Assembly (NCBI GenBank): GCA_913061325.1
Contig: CAJXUU010000007.1
Span: forward strand, 1-43,744
DNA: 43,744 bases
Source of the DNA: an uncultured Saprospirales bacterium
GTDB taxonomy: Bacteria; Bacteroidota; Bacteroidia; Chitinophagales; Saprospiraceae
Direction of reading: 5' to 3'
Both the position numbers and the translations under genes were made by a program. Positions within the stretch are counted from its first letter, which is position 1. Every line of letters starts with the position of its first letter. This document shows positions 1-8,745 of this stretch, one piece after another. The notes below the pieces were generated by a model that saw nothing but the letters and a program-made list of their open reading frames with translations, was not told the DNA's origin and did not search any database.

Positions 1-42
1 CTATCCTCTTCGTCGGCAGCGTCAGATGTGTATAAGAGACAG
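1..42 (+). other. Untrimmed Illumina Nextera adapter (technical)
   Basis: Bases 10-42 match the Nextera Read-1 transposase adapter exactly, ending in the 19-bp Tn5 mosaic end AGATGTGTATAAGAGACAG at 24-42. Bases 2-9 are TATCCTCT, which is a standard Nextera i5 index (the 503 series). Base 1 fits the last base of the flow-cell primer that precedes the index. This is library sequence left at the contig edge, not biology; genomic DNA begins at about base 43. Confidence 0.97.
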
Positions 43-923
43 GGATAAGGCATTATTTAGGTGATTTCGAATGTTTTGAATGTTATGGAGAAGATAATCA
101 TATTTGTCAATTCAAAAACGAAATGACTTGGAACATGTCACATGTTGAGATTCTCAACAGTATAATGTCTCAGTATTTGAAGGATAATCGTAATGACTTC
201 AGTATTCAAGCTAGGAACTTATGTGATGTTATAAACTTATTCAAAAATGACCGACAAGAGTATTTCGAAAAACATCCTGAACCTGACCTCATTGAGTGTG
301 ATTACTATATTCATAAATATAAAACATCAATTGTCAAAAGTAGGCACATAACATATTTCAGAGAACCTCTTTCTGATGTTGATGAACATAATAGATACTA
401 TACAGAAATGCTCGGTATTGAATCATTTTTTAGAGGAATACAAGAGTCCAACTTTTTAGCGATTAAAGACAAAACCAAATTCGCTAATGCATTAAAGCAA
501 ATACAAATAACCGCAGGTATATCTAAAACCCAAGCCAATCTGTATTTCAGGAAAGCAATTAGCGGAATTAAATATTCTTATCGTGATATGCTCACTGAAG
601 TGGATGTGCTGACCATTAATGTTCTTACTATTAGCAGTCCTGAAGGACAACTGATTGCATTAAAAAGAGAGTTACAAGAAATTCCACAAAATTTAAAACA
701 AACTATCGGTGATTTAGATTATACAAGCACCAAAGAAGAAAATAAATTAGTGGATGCATTAAATCTTATTAATAAAAATTTGGAGCAAATCGATCATTCT
801 CTATACTTTATTGGCAGAGATCTAGCATCTAGAAAATATATTATTCTTAAGAATGCTCATGCTGAAAAATTGCATGATAATTTTGGAATAAAATTAAAAG
901 TAGTAAGCTCTAAACTCTGGTAA
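43..923 (+). CDS. Unknown protein, 5'-truncated by the contig edge
   Basis: I do not recognise this protein. An ATG at 123 gives 266 residues, but the frame is open upstream to the adapter junction at base 43 and adds about 26 protein-like residues, so the real start probably lies outside the window. The extra segment reads FECFECYGEDNHICQF, with Cys codons at 72-74, 81-83 and 105-107; this resembles a small zinc knuckle but is incomplete. The rest is mainly charged and apparently helical, with no signal peptide or membrane segment, so a cytoplasmic location is likely. It ends at TAA 921-923 and converges on folB. No catalytic motif is evident. A coding origin is well supported by length and composition; the function is open. 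Confidence 0.75.
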
Positions 924-1007
924 TTTAGGAATGAATCATCAAAGTTAATCATACTCATATACTTAGATTAGTCTAACACCCATCTTGAAAAAGCTAAACC
1001 GCGCACC

Positions 1008-1358
1008 TTAAAACTCCATCTCCACCACAGCCTTTGCAACCTTCCCACCCAACTGTGGTCCTATTTTTTCCATTTTCACCTTTCCTCCTGTCACATTCGA
1101 GAATTCGTCTTTGAATCTTGTGATAATATTGAACACAACTGTTTCCAGTAATTTCTGAGTTTTATCCATTTCTGATTCACATATTTTGAATAGCTTTTCA
1201 TAATTGACAGTATCACCGATATTGTCATCACTGCTGTCAAAGGTTTTGAGTTCTACTTCTGCATCAATGATAAATGTATTTCCTGTTTTTCTCTCAACTT
1301 CATAGTATCCATGATATGCATGAAACTCCGCTCCTTTTATTGCTACTGTTGTTTTCAT
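1008..1358 (-). CDS. folB: Dihydroneopterin aldolase
   Basis: This 116-residue protein has the size and motifs of FolB, the cytoplasmic aldolase that converts 7,8-dihydroneopterin to 6-hydroxymethyl-dihydropterin plus glycolaldehyde in folate synthesis. Aligned by eye with the Staphylococcus aureus enzyme, the key residues are present: the YHG segment at 15-17, Glu22, the active-site Tyr53 in DTVNY, Glu72 in KLLE, and the catalytic Lys98 in MEKIGP. The ATG at 1358 is a natural start. It stands alone, divergent from gcdH and convergent with the unknown left-end gene. The pabB/pabC pair at 8746-10384 makes another folate precursor but is not linked to it. I see no clear -7 box for it. Confidence 0.93.
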   Translation of the reverse strand: MKTTVAIKGAEFHAYHGYYEVERKTGNTFIIDAEVELKTFDSSDDNIGDTVNYEKLFKICESEMDKTQKLLETVVFNIITRFKDEFSNVTGGKVKMEKIGPQLGGKVAKAVVEMEF

Positions 1359-1500
1359 TTCTACTTTTTTATGTTTTGATTAAGCTAAGATTGTAGAATA
1401 TTATCTAATAAGGAAGAAACAAGGATGTTAATGTTGCGTATTAATCGTCAGGTAAGAGTAAATAATCCTAATTACGTTCACCGTCCAAATTTAATATCTA

Positions 1501-1508
1501 TACATTTG
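1501..1508 (+). promoter_or_regulatory. Bacteroidota -7 promoter element for gcdH
   Basis: TACATTTG matches the Bacteroidota -7 consensus TAnnTTTG exactly. It lies 36 bases before the gcdH ATG, implying a leader of about 30 nt. I do not see a convincing -33 TTG/TTTG at the expected spacing. Confidence 0.55.
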
Positions 1509-1544
1509 CGGCGTTATTTGTTGACAAACCTAACCAAATAAAAT

Positions 1545-2768
1545 ATGGATATCGAAGCAACTAGTGCACCAGCACATATGGTAAATGCCTCAAAAGTAGA
1601 TAAGTACGAACATCATGATTATTATGATGTGGATGGATTATTATCTGAAGATCACTTACTAGCTAGAGATGCAGTACGTGACTGGGTAAAAAAAGAAGTT
1701 AGCCCTATTATAGAACAATACTCTGAAAAAGCAGAATGTCCACTCTTCTTGTTCAAACAATTAGGAGAAATCGGAGCATTTGGTCCAAGTTTACCAGAAA
1801 AATACGGATGTGGTGGTATGGATGAGATCGCCTATGGTGTAATCATGCAAGAACTAGAAAGATGTGATTCTGGTCTTAGATCTATGGCATCAGTGCAGGG
1901 TTCCCTTGTAATGTATCCTATCTATAGATTTGGATCTGAAGAACAGAAGATGAAATACCTTCCTAAACTCGCTACAGGTGAGCTGATTGGTTGTTTCGGT
2001 CTTACAGAACCAGATCATGGATCTGACCCTGGAGGAATGACTACTTCTTTCACAGAAGATGGAGACGATATTATCTTGAATGGAGCTAAAATGTGGATTA
2101 CTAATAGTCCAGTAGCGGATATCGCTGTCGTATGGGCAAAAAATCCAGAAGGAAAAATCAAAGGAGTAATCGTTGAAAGAGGAATGGAAGGTTTTTCGAC
2201 ACCAGAAATTCACGGAAAATTATCTCTTAGAGCCAGCATCACTGGAGAATTAGTATTCGAAGATGTAAGAGTACCAAAATCTAATATTTTACCTGAAGTA
2301 TCAGGACTCAAAGGGCCTCTTTCATGTCTATCAAAGGCAAGATATGGCATTGCATGGGGAGCAATTGGAGCAGCATTGGATTGTTATGATTCTGCATTGA
2401 GATATAGTAAAGAAAGAGAGCAATTCGGTAGACCAATAGGAGGATTCCAATTGACTCAAAAGAAATTGGCAGAGATGATCACTGAGATCACAAAAGCTCA
2501 ATTACTAGCTTGGAGATTAGGATCTCTAGCCAATGAAGGAAAAGCAACTCCTGCTCAAATTTCAATGGCAAAAAGAAATAATGTAAATATGGCATTAGAT
2601 GTAGCTAGAGAAGCAAGACAAATTCATGGTGGTATGGGTATTACAAATGAATATCCTATTATGAGACATATGATGAACTTGGAGACCGTTTTGACTTATG
2701 AAGGTACTCATGACATACACTTGTTGATCACGGGTATGGATGTGACTGGATTGAATGCGTTTAAGTAA
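1545..2768 (+). CDS. gcdH: Glutaryl-CoA dehydrogenase (acyl-CoA dehydrogenase family)
   Basis: This 407-residue FAD enzyme belongs to the acyl-CoA dehydrogenase family. It closely resembles glutaryl-CoA dehydrogenase, which oxidises and decarboxylates glutaryl-CoA to crotonyl-CoA in lysine and tryptophan breakdown. The family signatures GCFGLTEPDHGSDP (about 149-162) and ARQIHGGMGI (near 357-366) are present. The segment TYEGTHDIH near the C-terminus matches the human enzyme's catalytic-Glu motif, placing the base at Glu386. The substrate-side segment LRSMASVQGSLVM is also GCDH-like. No signal peptide is seen, so it is cytoplasmic. It has its own promoter-like box and a strong terminator, so it is probably monocistronic. 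Another short-chain acyl-CoA dehydrogenase is possible, but the fit to GCDH is strong. Confidence 0.9.
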   Translation: MDIEATSAPAHMVNASKVDKYEHHDYYDVDGLLSEDHLLARDAVRDWVKKEVSPIIEQYSEKAECPLFLFKQLGEIGAFGPSLPEKYGCGGMDEIAYGVIMQELERCDSGLRSMASVQGSLVMYPIYRFGSEEQKMKYLPKLATGELIGCFGLTEPDHGSDPGGMTTSFTEDGDDIILNGAKMWITNSPVADIAVVWAKNPEGKIKGVIVERGMEGFSTPEIHGKLSLRASITGELVFEDVRVPKSNILPEVSGLKGPLSCLSKARYGIAWGAIGAALDCYDSALRYSKEREQFGRPIGGFQLTQKKLAEMITEITKAQLLAWRLGSLANEGKATPAQISMAKRNNVNMALDVAREARQIHGGMGITNEYPIMRHMMNLETVLTYEGTHDIHLLITGMDVTGLNAFK

Positions 2769-2795
2769 AAACTTAAAACATATTATTAAAGAAAG

Positions 2796-2832
2796 GTCGG
2801 TTATCTCTTTACAAGATAACCGACTTTTTTTT
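2796..2832 (+). terminator. Intrinsic terminator of gcdH
   Basis: A perfect 11-bp stem pairs GTCGGTTATCT (2796-2806) with AGATAACCGAC (2814-2824) around a 7-nt loop, followed by eight T residues (2825-2832). It begins 27 bases after the gcdH stop. Confidence 0.93.
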
Positions 2833-2984
2833 GCTATTTACTAAAATTATTTTGACGTAGTTCCTAGCTATTATATGACTCAAACTAACCCATAAAATTA
2901 TATTTCACTTTTCTCTTTAGTGTTAGTTTGTTGACTTTTTTAATAAAATGTTCCTTCTTAATTCGCCACTTTCACTAAAAGCAA

Positions 2985-2992
2985 TATTTTTG
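2985..2992 (+). promoter_or_regulatory. Putative -7 element before fabF
   Basis: TATTTTTG fits TAnnTTTG and lies 92 bases before the fabF ATG. It sits in the 316-bp gap 2769-3084, which otherwise holds the gcdH terminator and AT-rich sequence. No acpP gene is found in the gap, although acpP commonly precedes fabF. The -33 element is not clear, so this rests on one box. Confidence 0.4.
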
Positions 2993-3084
2993 CACCGCTT
3001 AATAACGCTTAATGAAGGTAGATTCTGACGAAATATCTTAATTTAGCGAATTGATGACAAATCATTTTTGATAAAAATCATTTT

Positions 3085-4332
3085 ATGAGAAGAGTAGTAA
3101 TCACCGGAATAGGAGCACTTACGCCGATCGGAAATACATATCCAGAGTATGTAGAAGGGCTAAAAAATGGAGTCAGTGGTGCTGGACCAATTACTAGATT
3201 TGATGCTACACTGTTTAGGACGAAGTTCGCATGTGAGGTTAAAAATTTCAAAGTTGAAGACTTTTTACATAGAAGGGAAGCTAGGAGAATGGATCCTTTT
3301 TCTCATTTTGCTGTAGTTATTGCTGAAGAAGCAATGCAACATTCTGGTCTTGATATCGAAAAAATAGATTTAGACAGAGCTGGAGTAATCTGGGGAAGTG
3401 GAATAGGCGGATTCGAGACAATAGAACACGATATTGAAGAAGCTGCTTTGAGAACAGGCACACCTGCATATAGTCCATTTTTGATACCTAAATTAATTGC
3501 AGATATCGCACCTGGACTCATTTCTATTAAGTATGGATTCAGAGGAGCAAACTTTACAACAGTATCGGCTTGTGCATCTTCTACGAACTCTATTTCATCA
3601 GCATATGACTATATCAAATTAAATAGATCGGACGTTATGATCACTGGTGGTTCAGAAGCCTCTGTAACTAAAGCTGGAATAGGGAGTTTTGGTTCAATGA
3701 AAGCATTATCACCTAGAAATGATGATTATAAAATAGCAAGTAGACCGTTTGATAAAGATAGAGACGGATTTGTACTCGGTGAAGGAGGTGGTTGTCTAGT
3801 ATTAGAAGAACTAGAACATGCAAAAGCAAGAGGAGCAAATATCATAGCAGAAATCGTGGGCGTAGGCGCAACTGCAGATGCTTATCATATGACAGCACCT
3901 CACCCAGAAGGGTTGGGAGCTAGAAATGTAATGAAAATGGCTATTCGTGATGCAGGATTAAATCCAACAGATATAGACTATGTAAATGTACATGGTACAT
4001 CTACACCTCTTGGAGATATAGCAGAGACAAAAGCAATCGGCCAGGTATTCGGTGACCATGCGTATAATCTTAATATCAGTTCTACTAAATCAATGACTGG
4101 ACACTTATTGGGTGCGGCTGGTGCTGTAGAAGCCATTGCAAGTATCGCTGCTATTCAACATAATTTTATACCTCCAACAATAAATCATCATACTCATGAT
4201 CCTGAGATTGACTCAAAGTTAAACTTGACGTTAAATGAGGCTCAAGAGAGAAAAATAAACACGGTAATCAGTAACACATTTGGATTTGGAGGTCATAATG
4301 CCTCAATCGTAATTAAAAGATTTGAAAGCTGA
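3085..4332 (+). CDS. fabF: 3-oxoacyl-ACP synthase II
   Basis: This 415-residue protein is a FabF-type condensing enzyme. It elongates acyl-ACP with malonyl-ACP in the cytoplasmic type II fatty acid pathway. The thiolase-fold catalytic triad is visible: Cys163 in SACASS, His303 in NVHGTSTPLGD, and His340 in the SSTKSMTGHLLGAAG segment, with the supporting Lys335. The start MRRVVITGIGALTPIG is typical of the family, and the length is close to the usual 410-415 residues. It is followed by rnc (2 bases between the stop and the TTG start) and pgpA, forming a lipid/RNase operon. fabF-rnc linkage is common in Bacteroidota, but the usual upstream acpP is absent here. Confidence 0.96.
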   Translation: MRRVVITGIGALTPIGNTYPEYVEGLKNGVSGAGPITRFDATLFRTKFACEVKNFKVEDFLHRREARRMDPFSHFAVVIAEEAMQHSGLDIEKIDLDRAGVIWGSGIGGFETIEHDIEEAALRTGTPAYSPFLIPKLIADIAPGLISIKYGFRGANFTTVSACASSTNSISSAYDYIKLNRSDVMITGGSEASVTKAGIGSFGSMKALSPRNDDYKIASRPFDKDRDGFVLGEGGGCLVLEELEHAKARGANIIAEIVGVGATADAYHMTAPHPEGLGARNVMKMAIRDAGLNPTDIDYVNVHGTSTPLGDIAETKAIGQVFGDHAYNLNISSTKSMTGHLLGAAGAVEAIASIAAIQHNFIPPTINHHTHDPEIDSKLNLTLNEAQERKINTVISNTFGFGGHNASIVIKRFES

Positions 4333-4334
4333 TT

Positions 4335-5054
4335 TTGACAGTATTTATTAGACTCTATAATTATTATCTGTCTAAGGATAAAGACCTTGCTCAGAAGTTA
4401 CGTCCTGTAATAGGATTTACACCTCGTAGACTAGGTCTATTTAAGCGTGCATTCTATCATAAGTCAATGAACAATGATGGAAAAAATGGTACTAGCAACG
4501 AACGGTTAGAGTACCTTGGCGATGCTGTTTTATCTACTATTGTGGCTGAATACCTCTTTAAAAAGTATCCAAATAAAGACGAGGGTTTCCTTACTAAAAT
4601 GAGGTCCAAAATCGTAAAGCGTAAAACCCTTAATGATATTGCTGATCAGATGGGCCTTGATATAATATTGAGCAATTACTCTCAAGGTAGAATGAGTCAC
4701 TCAATGTTGGGGAATGCACTTGAAGCACTTGTGGGAGCAATCTATATAGAGTTCGGTTATAAAAAGACTAAAAACTATGTGATAAAGAATATCCTTATGA
4801 AGTTTTTGGATATACACGATCTTGAAACGAGGGACGATAATTACAAGAGCCTTCTTCTCGAATGGTGCCAAAAACAAAGTAAAGATATAAGTTATCAAAC
4901 GCTCTCGAAATTCAAAATGGATAAGAGAGATAGATTCAAAGTAGCTGTTCTTATCGATGGTGAGCAAATGGCTACCGCAGAAGATTTCAACAAAAAATCG
5001 GCCGAGCAATCAGCTTCTAAAAAAGCTATGAAAGCTCTAGCCATTGGAGCATAA
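4335..5054 (+). CDS. rnc: Ribonuclease III
   Basis: This 239-residue double-strand-specific endoribonuclease processes rRNA and structured mRNAs. The RNase III signature NERLEYLGDAVL occupies residues 55-66, with Glu59 and Asp63 as metal-site residues. The second metal-site motif reads GNALEALVGAIY: Glu130 is kept, but the position that is Asp114 in E. coli is Asn127. A C-terminal double-stranded-RNA-binding domain (about 165-237) ends in the typical SAEQSASKKAMKAL helix. There is no usable ATG: an in-frame stop at 4323-4325 leaves only CTG 4329, ATT 4332 or TTG 4335, so TTG is the likely start, two bases after the fabF stop. This implies translational coupling to fabF. Confidence 0.94.
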   Translation: MTVFIRLYNYYLSKDKDLAQKLRPVIGFTPRRLGLFKRAFYHKSMNNDGKNGTSNERLEYLGDAVLSTIVAEYLFKKYPNKDEGFLTKMRSKIVKRKTLNDIADQMGLDIILSNYSQGRMSHSMLGNALEALVGAIYIEFGYKKTKNYVIKNILMKFLDIHDLETRDDNYKSLLLEWCQKQSKDISYQTLSKFKMDKRDRFKVAVLIDGEQMATAEDFNKKSAEQSASKKAMKALAIGA

Positions 5055-5086
5055 AATAAAAAACCCCATCTCATAAATACCTAATC

Positions 5087-5581
5087 ATGATAAAAAATAG
5101 AATAGCGAAAACCATTGCTACATCTTTAGGATTTGGATACGCACCATTTGGACCAGGTACGTTTGGAACTGCATTGGGATTAATTTTTTATGTTGTTTTT
5201 GCATATGCTTTTGGGACTGTGGATTCTCAAGTACAATCTCTGAATCTAAATCTTCTTTTGATTGGTCTTATTATTATTTTCACATGGCTTGGTACTTGGA
5301 GTGCTAAAGTATTAGAACCAGAATGGGGCCATGATCCTGGAAAAATTGTGATAGATGAGACGATAGGAGTGTGGATTACATTATTATTTATTCCTTTTTC
5401 TTGGATCAATGTATTGTTAGCATTTGTAATATTTCGCTTTTTTGACATTCTAAAACCATTAGGCATTAGAGCGATCGACGAAAAATTACACTCTCCATTT
5501 TCTGTGATGTTAGACGATATAGTTGCAGGAATATACTCTGCTATTACCCTACAAGTCATCGTTTATTTTTTCCAGACATAA
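5087..5581 (+). CDS. pgpA: Phosphatidylglycerophosphatase A
   Basis: This 164-residue inner-membrane phosphatase is expected to convert phosphatidylglycerol phosphate to phosphatidylglycerol. PgpA hallmarks are present: GFGYAPFGPGTFGT near the N-terminus, DPGKIVIDETIGVW in the middle, FRFFDILKPLGI around 117-128, and MLDDIVAGIYSA near the C-terminus. Three to four hydrophobic segments alternate with these acidic motifs. It begins 32 bases after rnc with no terminator between, so it is probably co-transcribed with fabF and rnc. That would join fatty acid elongation with phospholipid head-group synthesis. Confidence 0.92.
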   Translation: MIKNRIAKTIATSLGFGYAPFGPGTFGTALGLIFYVVFAYAFGTVDSQVQSLNLNLLLIGLIIIFTWLGTWSAKVLEPEWGHDPGKIVIDETIGVWITLLFIPFSWINVLLAFVIFRFFDILKPLGIRAIDEKLHSPFSVMLDDIVAGIYSAITLQVIVYFFQT

Positions 5582-5756
5582 TTTTTCTACTCTTGCATAT
5601 ACTGCAATTTAATTATCAAAGGCCAGACTCTCAATATGTCTTGCATGAGTATTGATTCAAAATTCAAAAAAGAAAACTGAAACGTTTATCTTACACGCTA
5701 GATTATGAATACGTATTCTTACAGAAGACTTCCTTTAGGTAAACAAAAATTGATAC

Positions 5757-7310
5757 ATGAAAATATTACAAAGTAAAAAACATCAATCTCATCTATTGCT
5801 TACCACAATAATGATAATTGCATTTTTTATCACAAACTGCTCTAAAATTGATGAAGTAAATTCATTGGACAGAGATGAACAAGAGTTAGAAATCGCTTTA
5901 CCACTGATCAATACAGAATTTAGTATCAATGACTTGATCAATGATGAAACTGCGAATAATGTATCCCTTTCTGTAGATGATCAAGATCGAGTAACTATTG
6001 TATATAAAGGTGATGTAGTTCGTCAAGATGTGACAGCAGTATTTCCACCTGTACCGTTTTTACCTACGCCCTTGCTTGATACTGTATATGATGTGCCAGT
6101 ACCATTTGCAAGTGATCAACGAGTAGATAGAGCTATTTTCGGTGAGACTGAGATGGTATTCCGTTTTAATTCTCAATTTGAAGAGGATGTAAATGTAAAA
6201 GTAACTATACCACAATTGACCAAAGACGGTGAGATATTTGAAAAAGATTTCTTGGTGAAATATGAAGGGATATCTCCAGTTGACTTTTTCTCAGATTCTG
6301 TATCTATACTTGGATGGACATTAATAGATGATGATAAAAAAATAAGAATTGAATATGATGCTCGCACTACGGATGGGGAAAGGCAAAAATTTACAAGTGC
6401 TGTGATATTCTTTTTCAATGTAGCATTTGACTATGTAGAAGGTTATTTTGGAAGCGAAATATTTGATATCAGTGGGGATTTTGTTGCGATCGGTGTTCTT
6501 GATACATGGAGAAGTGGTGGATTGGCGTTTGAAGATCCCAAAGTGAAAGTTTTGGTTGAAAACTCATTTGGGTTTCCCGTGAGATCAATATTCAATACAA
6601 TGCAGGTTGTAACAACAACTGGCGAAATGCTTGATATGGTAAGTGAGGTGATCGACAATAATGTGGACTTTGCATATCCAAGGCTAGATGAAATGGGAGA
6701 AGTCAAGACCACTGAATTCTCATTCACAAAAGAAAATTCTAATATTGTTGATCTATTCAAAGAGAAAGTAAGAAGAGTGACTTATGATATAGATGCAGGT
6801 GCTAATCCTGACATGGATGAGTCTATCATCGGTTTTGTAAATGAAGATAGCTATTTCTTGGTTTCCGTTGATGTCGAACTCCCTCTTAATGGATCTGTAA
6901 ATAATCTTGTGTTGCAGGATACAATCGACCTTGATCTAGATATTGATGAGTTAGATGATGCCAACAGTGCTGAGTTTAAAAATGTGATCACAAATGACTT
7001 TCCAGCTGATATAACTATTCAGGGGTACTTTTATACTGAAGATGGCACTTTGATAGATTCACTATTTCAAGATAGATTATTTATACCAGGAGCATCAGTG
7101 GATGCTAATACAGGGTTGTCAAATGGAGGTGATGAAGTAGCAACTTTTCAAGATTTTGACTCCACACAACTTCAAAACATAAAGAAAACAAAAAAGATGT
7201 TGGTCAATGTAAAAATAAATACTGGTCAGGTTTCAACGGACCCTCTATGGATTTTAAATGATTATGGGATTAAATTCAAAGTAGGCGCAAAAGTCAAAAC
7301 CACTTTTTAA
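5757..7310 (+). CDS. Predicted lipoprotein of unknown function
   Basis: This 517-residue protein has a basic, hydrophobic leader ending in the lipobox-like FITNC, predicting lipidation at Cys28 and an envelope location. The mature part is rich in Asp, Val and Phe, with many short beta-prone stretches. It begins with an acidic segment that includes DRDEQELEIALPLIN, which I associate with uncharacterised Bacteroidota surface lipoproteins. No enzymatic motif is visible, and it has no T9SS tail. It starts 175 bases after pgpA. The DUF5723-like gene starts 50 bases after it, so the two probably form an envelope operon. Confidence 0.82.
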   Translation: MKILQSKKHQSHLLLTTIMIIAFFITNCSKIDEVNSLDRDEQELEIALPLINTEFSINDLINDETANNVSLSVDDQDRVTIVYKGDVVRQDVTAVFPPVPFLPTPLLDTVYDVPVPFASDQRVDRAIFGETEMVFRFNSQFEEDVNVKVTIPQLTKDGEIFEKDFLVKYEGISPVDFFSDSVSILGWTLIDDDKKIRIEYDARTTDGERQKFTSAVIFFFNVAFDYVEGYFGSEIFDISGDFVAIGVLDTWRSGGLAFEDPKVKVLVENSFGFPVRSIFNTMQVVTTTGEMLDMVSEVIDNNVDFAYPRLDEMGEVKTTEFSFTKENSNIVDLFKEKVRRVTYDIDAGANPDMDESIIGFVNEDSYFLVSVDVELPLNGSVNNLVLQDTIDLDLDIDELDDANSAEFKNVITNDFPADITIQGYFYTEDGTLIDSLFQDRLFIPGASVDANTGLSNGGDEVATFQDFDSTQLQNIKKTKKMLVNVKINTGQVSTDPLWILNDYGIKFKVGAKVKTTF

Positions 7311-7360
7311 GCCCTAGCGAATTACAGGAAACCAACTTTTTCCAGAACAAAAGGATATCA

Positions 7361-8659
7361 ATGAACATATCAAAATTAATTTCTTTAGTTGTATTTATAT
7401 TATTTACTTCTATAGCCATAGGTCAAAATGTAAATTACTTCTTCATCGACAATATATATCAACGAAGCTATTTTAACCCAGCGCTAAATGATGAAGGAAA
7501 ATTTTCAATTTCTACTGGGTTAGGTGTTGATTTTATTACCAATGGACCAAGTATTAATGACTTTATAATTAATGGCCCTGCAGATAATCTCATATTATCT
7601 CCCGCGAATGCAATTTCCGCGATGAACGATGTAAATGATATATATGCATACAGTAGTGTCAATACTTTTGATGCATCTATCAAATTACCATTTTGTAGAT
7701 TATCATTTGGTCATGCTTGGAAGGCAAATGGTTGGATGAGCTACACAAAAGATCTAGCAAATTTTATCACTTTTGGCAATGGCCCATTCGTAGGAGAAAC
7801 ACTCAACCTTGCTCCTCAGATTGATTATATTAACTATAATGAAGTGTACCTAGGCCTTCAGAAATCATTTGGCCCACTAAGCATAGGAGTCAGGGCGAAA
7901 AGACTCAATGGTGTAGAAGCAATCAAAACAGAAAATAGTAAAATAGACTTAACCACATCAGATGATATTTACCAATTGACGCTCGATACTGATTTCGAAA
8001 TGGTAGCGTCAAACGCATTTTCTTACACTGATATTGATGACTTTGAATTTAATATTCAGAATTTTAGTTTCGATAATTTTTTAAGTAATAATGGAGGTTG
8101 GGCCTTTGACTTAGGTGTTTCTCTTTCCGTTGGAGAAAGATTAGAATTGTCATTAAGTGTGCTTGACATTGGAAGTATCAATTGGGATGTAGATCCAAAA
8201 AGGTATTCTTCTCATGGGACTCAATCTTTTGACGGTATAGATATTGCCAATTATATAAACACAGATGATGAAATAGTAGTTTTGGACTCAATAGAAAGTC
8301 TTCTAGATATAACTGAATCAAGTTCTGAATTTAGCACTACTCTTCCTACACAGATTTATCTTGGGGCAAGATTCAAAATTAGTGACATGTGGACAGTGGG
8401 AGCCATCCTACAAAGCATAGGAAATGGAGATAGAAGATCGAACGTATTTGGTTTAAATGTTACCGCTAGCGTTTACAAATGGCTTTCAGCAGGTGTTTTA
8501 TATTCTGCAAAAACCGGAAATGTAGCTAACATAGGTATTAGTGCCGCATTGAAATTAGGACCACTTACAGGTTTTCTTTCAACAGATAATATTTTGAAAG
8601 TAGGAGATTTTGATGGAACGAATAGTAATCTTAGAGCTGGATTGAGTTTGAGGATTTGA
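7361..8659 (+). CDS. DUF5723-like outer-membrane protein
   Basis: This 432-residue protein has a clear signal peptide (about 1-21, ending AIGQ). It then has the N-terminal pattern of DUF5723 proteins, with SYFNPAL at about 35-41 followed by alternating beta-strand-like segments. The end, GLSLRI, is compatible with an outer-membrane barrel strand. The family is widespread in Bacteroidota but has no assigned function. It lies 50 bases downstream of the predicted lipoprotein and probably shares its transcript; a complex of barrel plus lipoprotein is possible but inferred only from context. The family call is from memory of its sequence pattern. Confidence 0.78.
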   Translation: MNISKLISLVVFILFTSIAIGQNVNYFFIDNIYQRSYFNPALNDEGKFSISTGLGVDFITNGPSINDFIINGPADNLILSPANAISAMNDVNDIYAYSSVNTFDASIKLPFCRLSFGHAWKANGWMSYTKDLANFITFGNGPFVGETLNLAPQIDYINYNEVYLGLQKSFGPLSIGVRAKRLNGVEAIKTENSKIDLTTSDDIYQLTLDTDFEMVASNAFSYTDIDDFEFNIQNFSFDNFLSNNGGWAFDLGVSLSVGERLELSLSVLDIGSINWDVDPKRYSSHGTQSFDGIDIANYINTDDEIVVLDSIESLLDITESSSEFSTTLPTQIYLGARFKISDMWTVGAILQSIGNGDRRSNVFGLNVTASVYKWLSAGVLYSAKTGNVANIGISAALKLGPLTGFLSTDNILKVGDFDGTNSNLRAGLSLRI

Positions 8660-8745
8660 ATTCATTGAGTCGTAACAATTCTCAAATCATTTGAACCTAC
8701 CAACACAAAAAGGATTGGGAATATTGGCATTCATTATTTATGAAC

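Noticed and set aside
24-42. Tn5 mosaic end as a natural transposon end
   Set aside because: It is part of a full commercial adapter with an index and lies at the contig edge; no transposase or second end exists.
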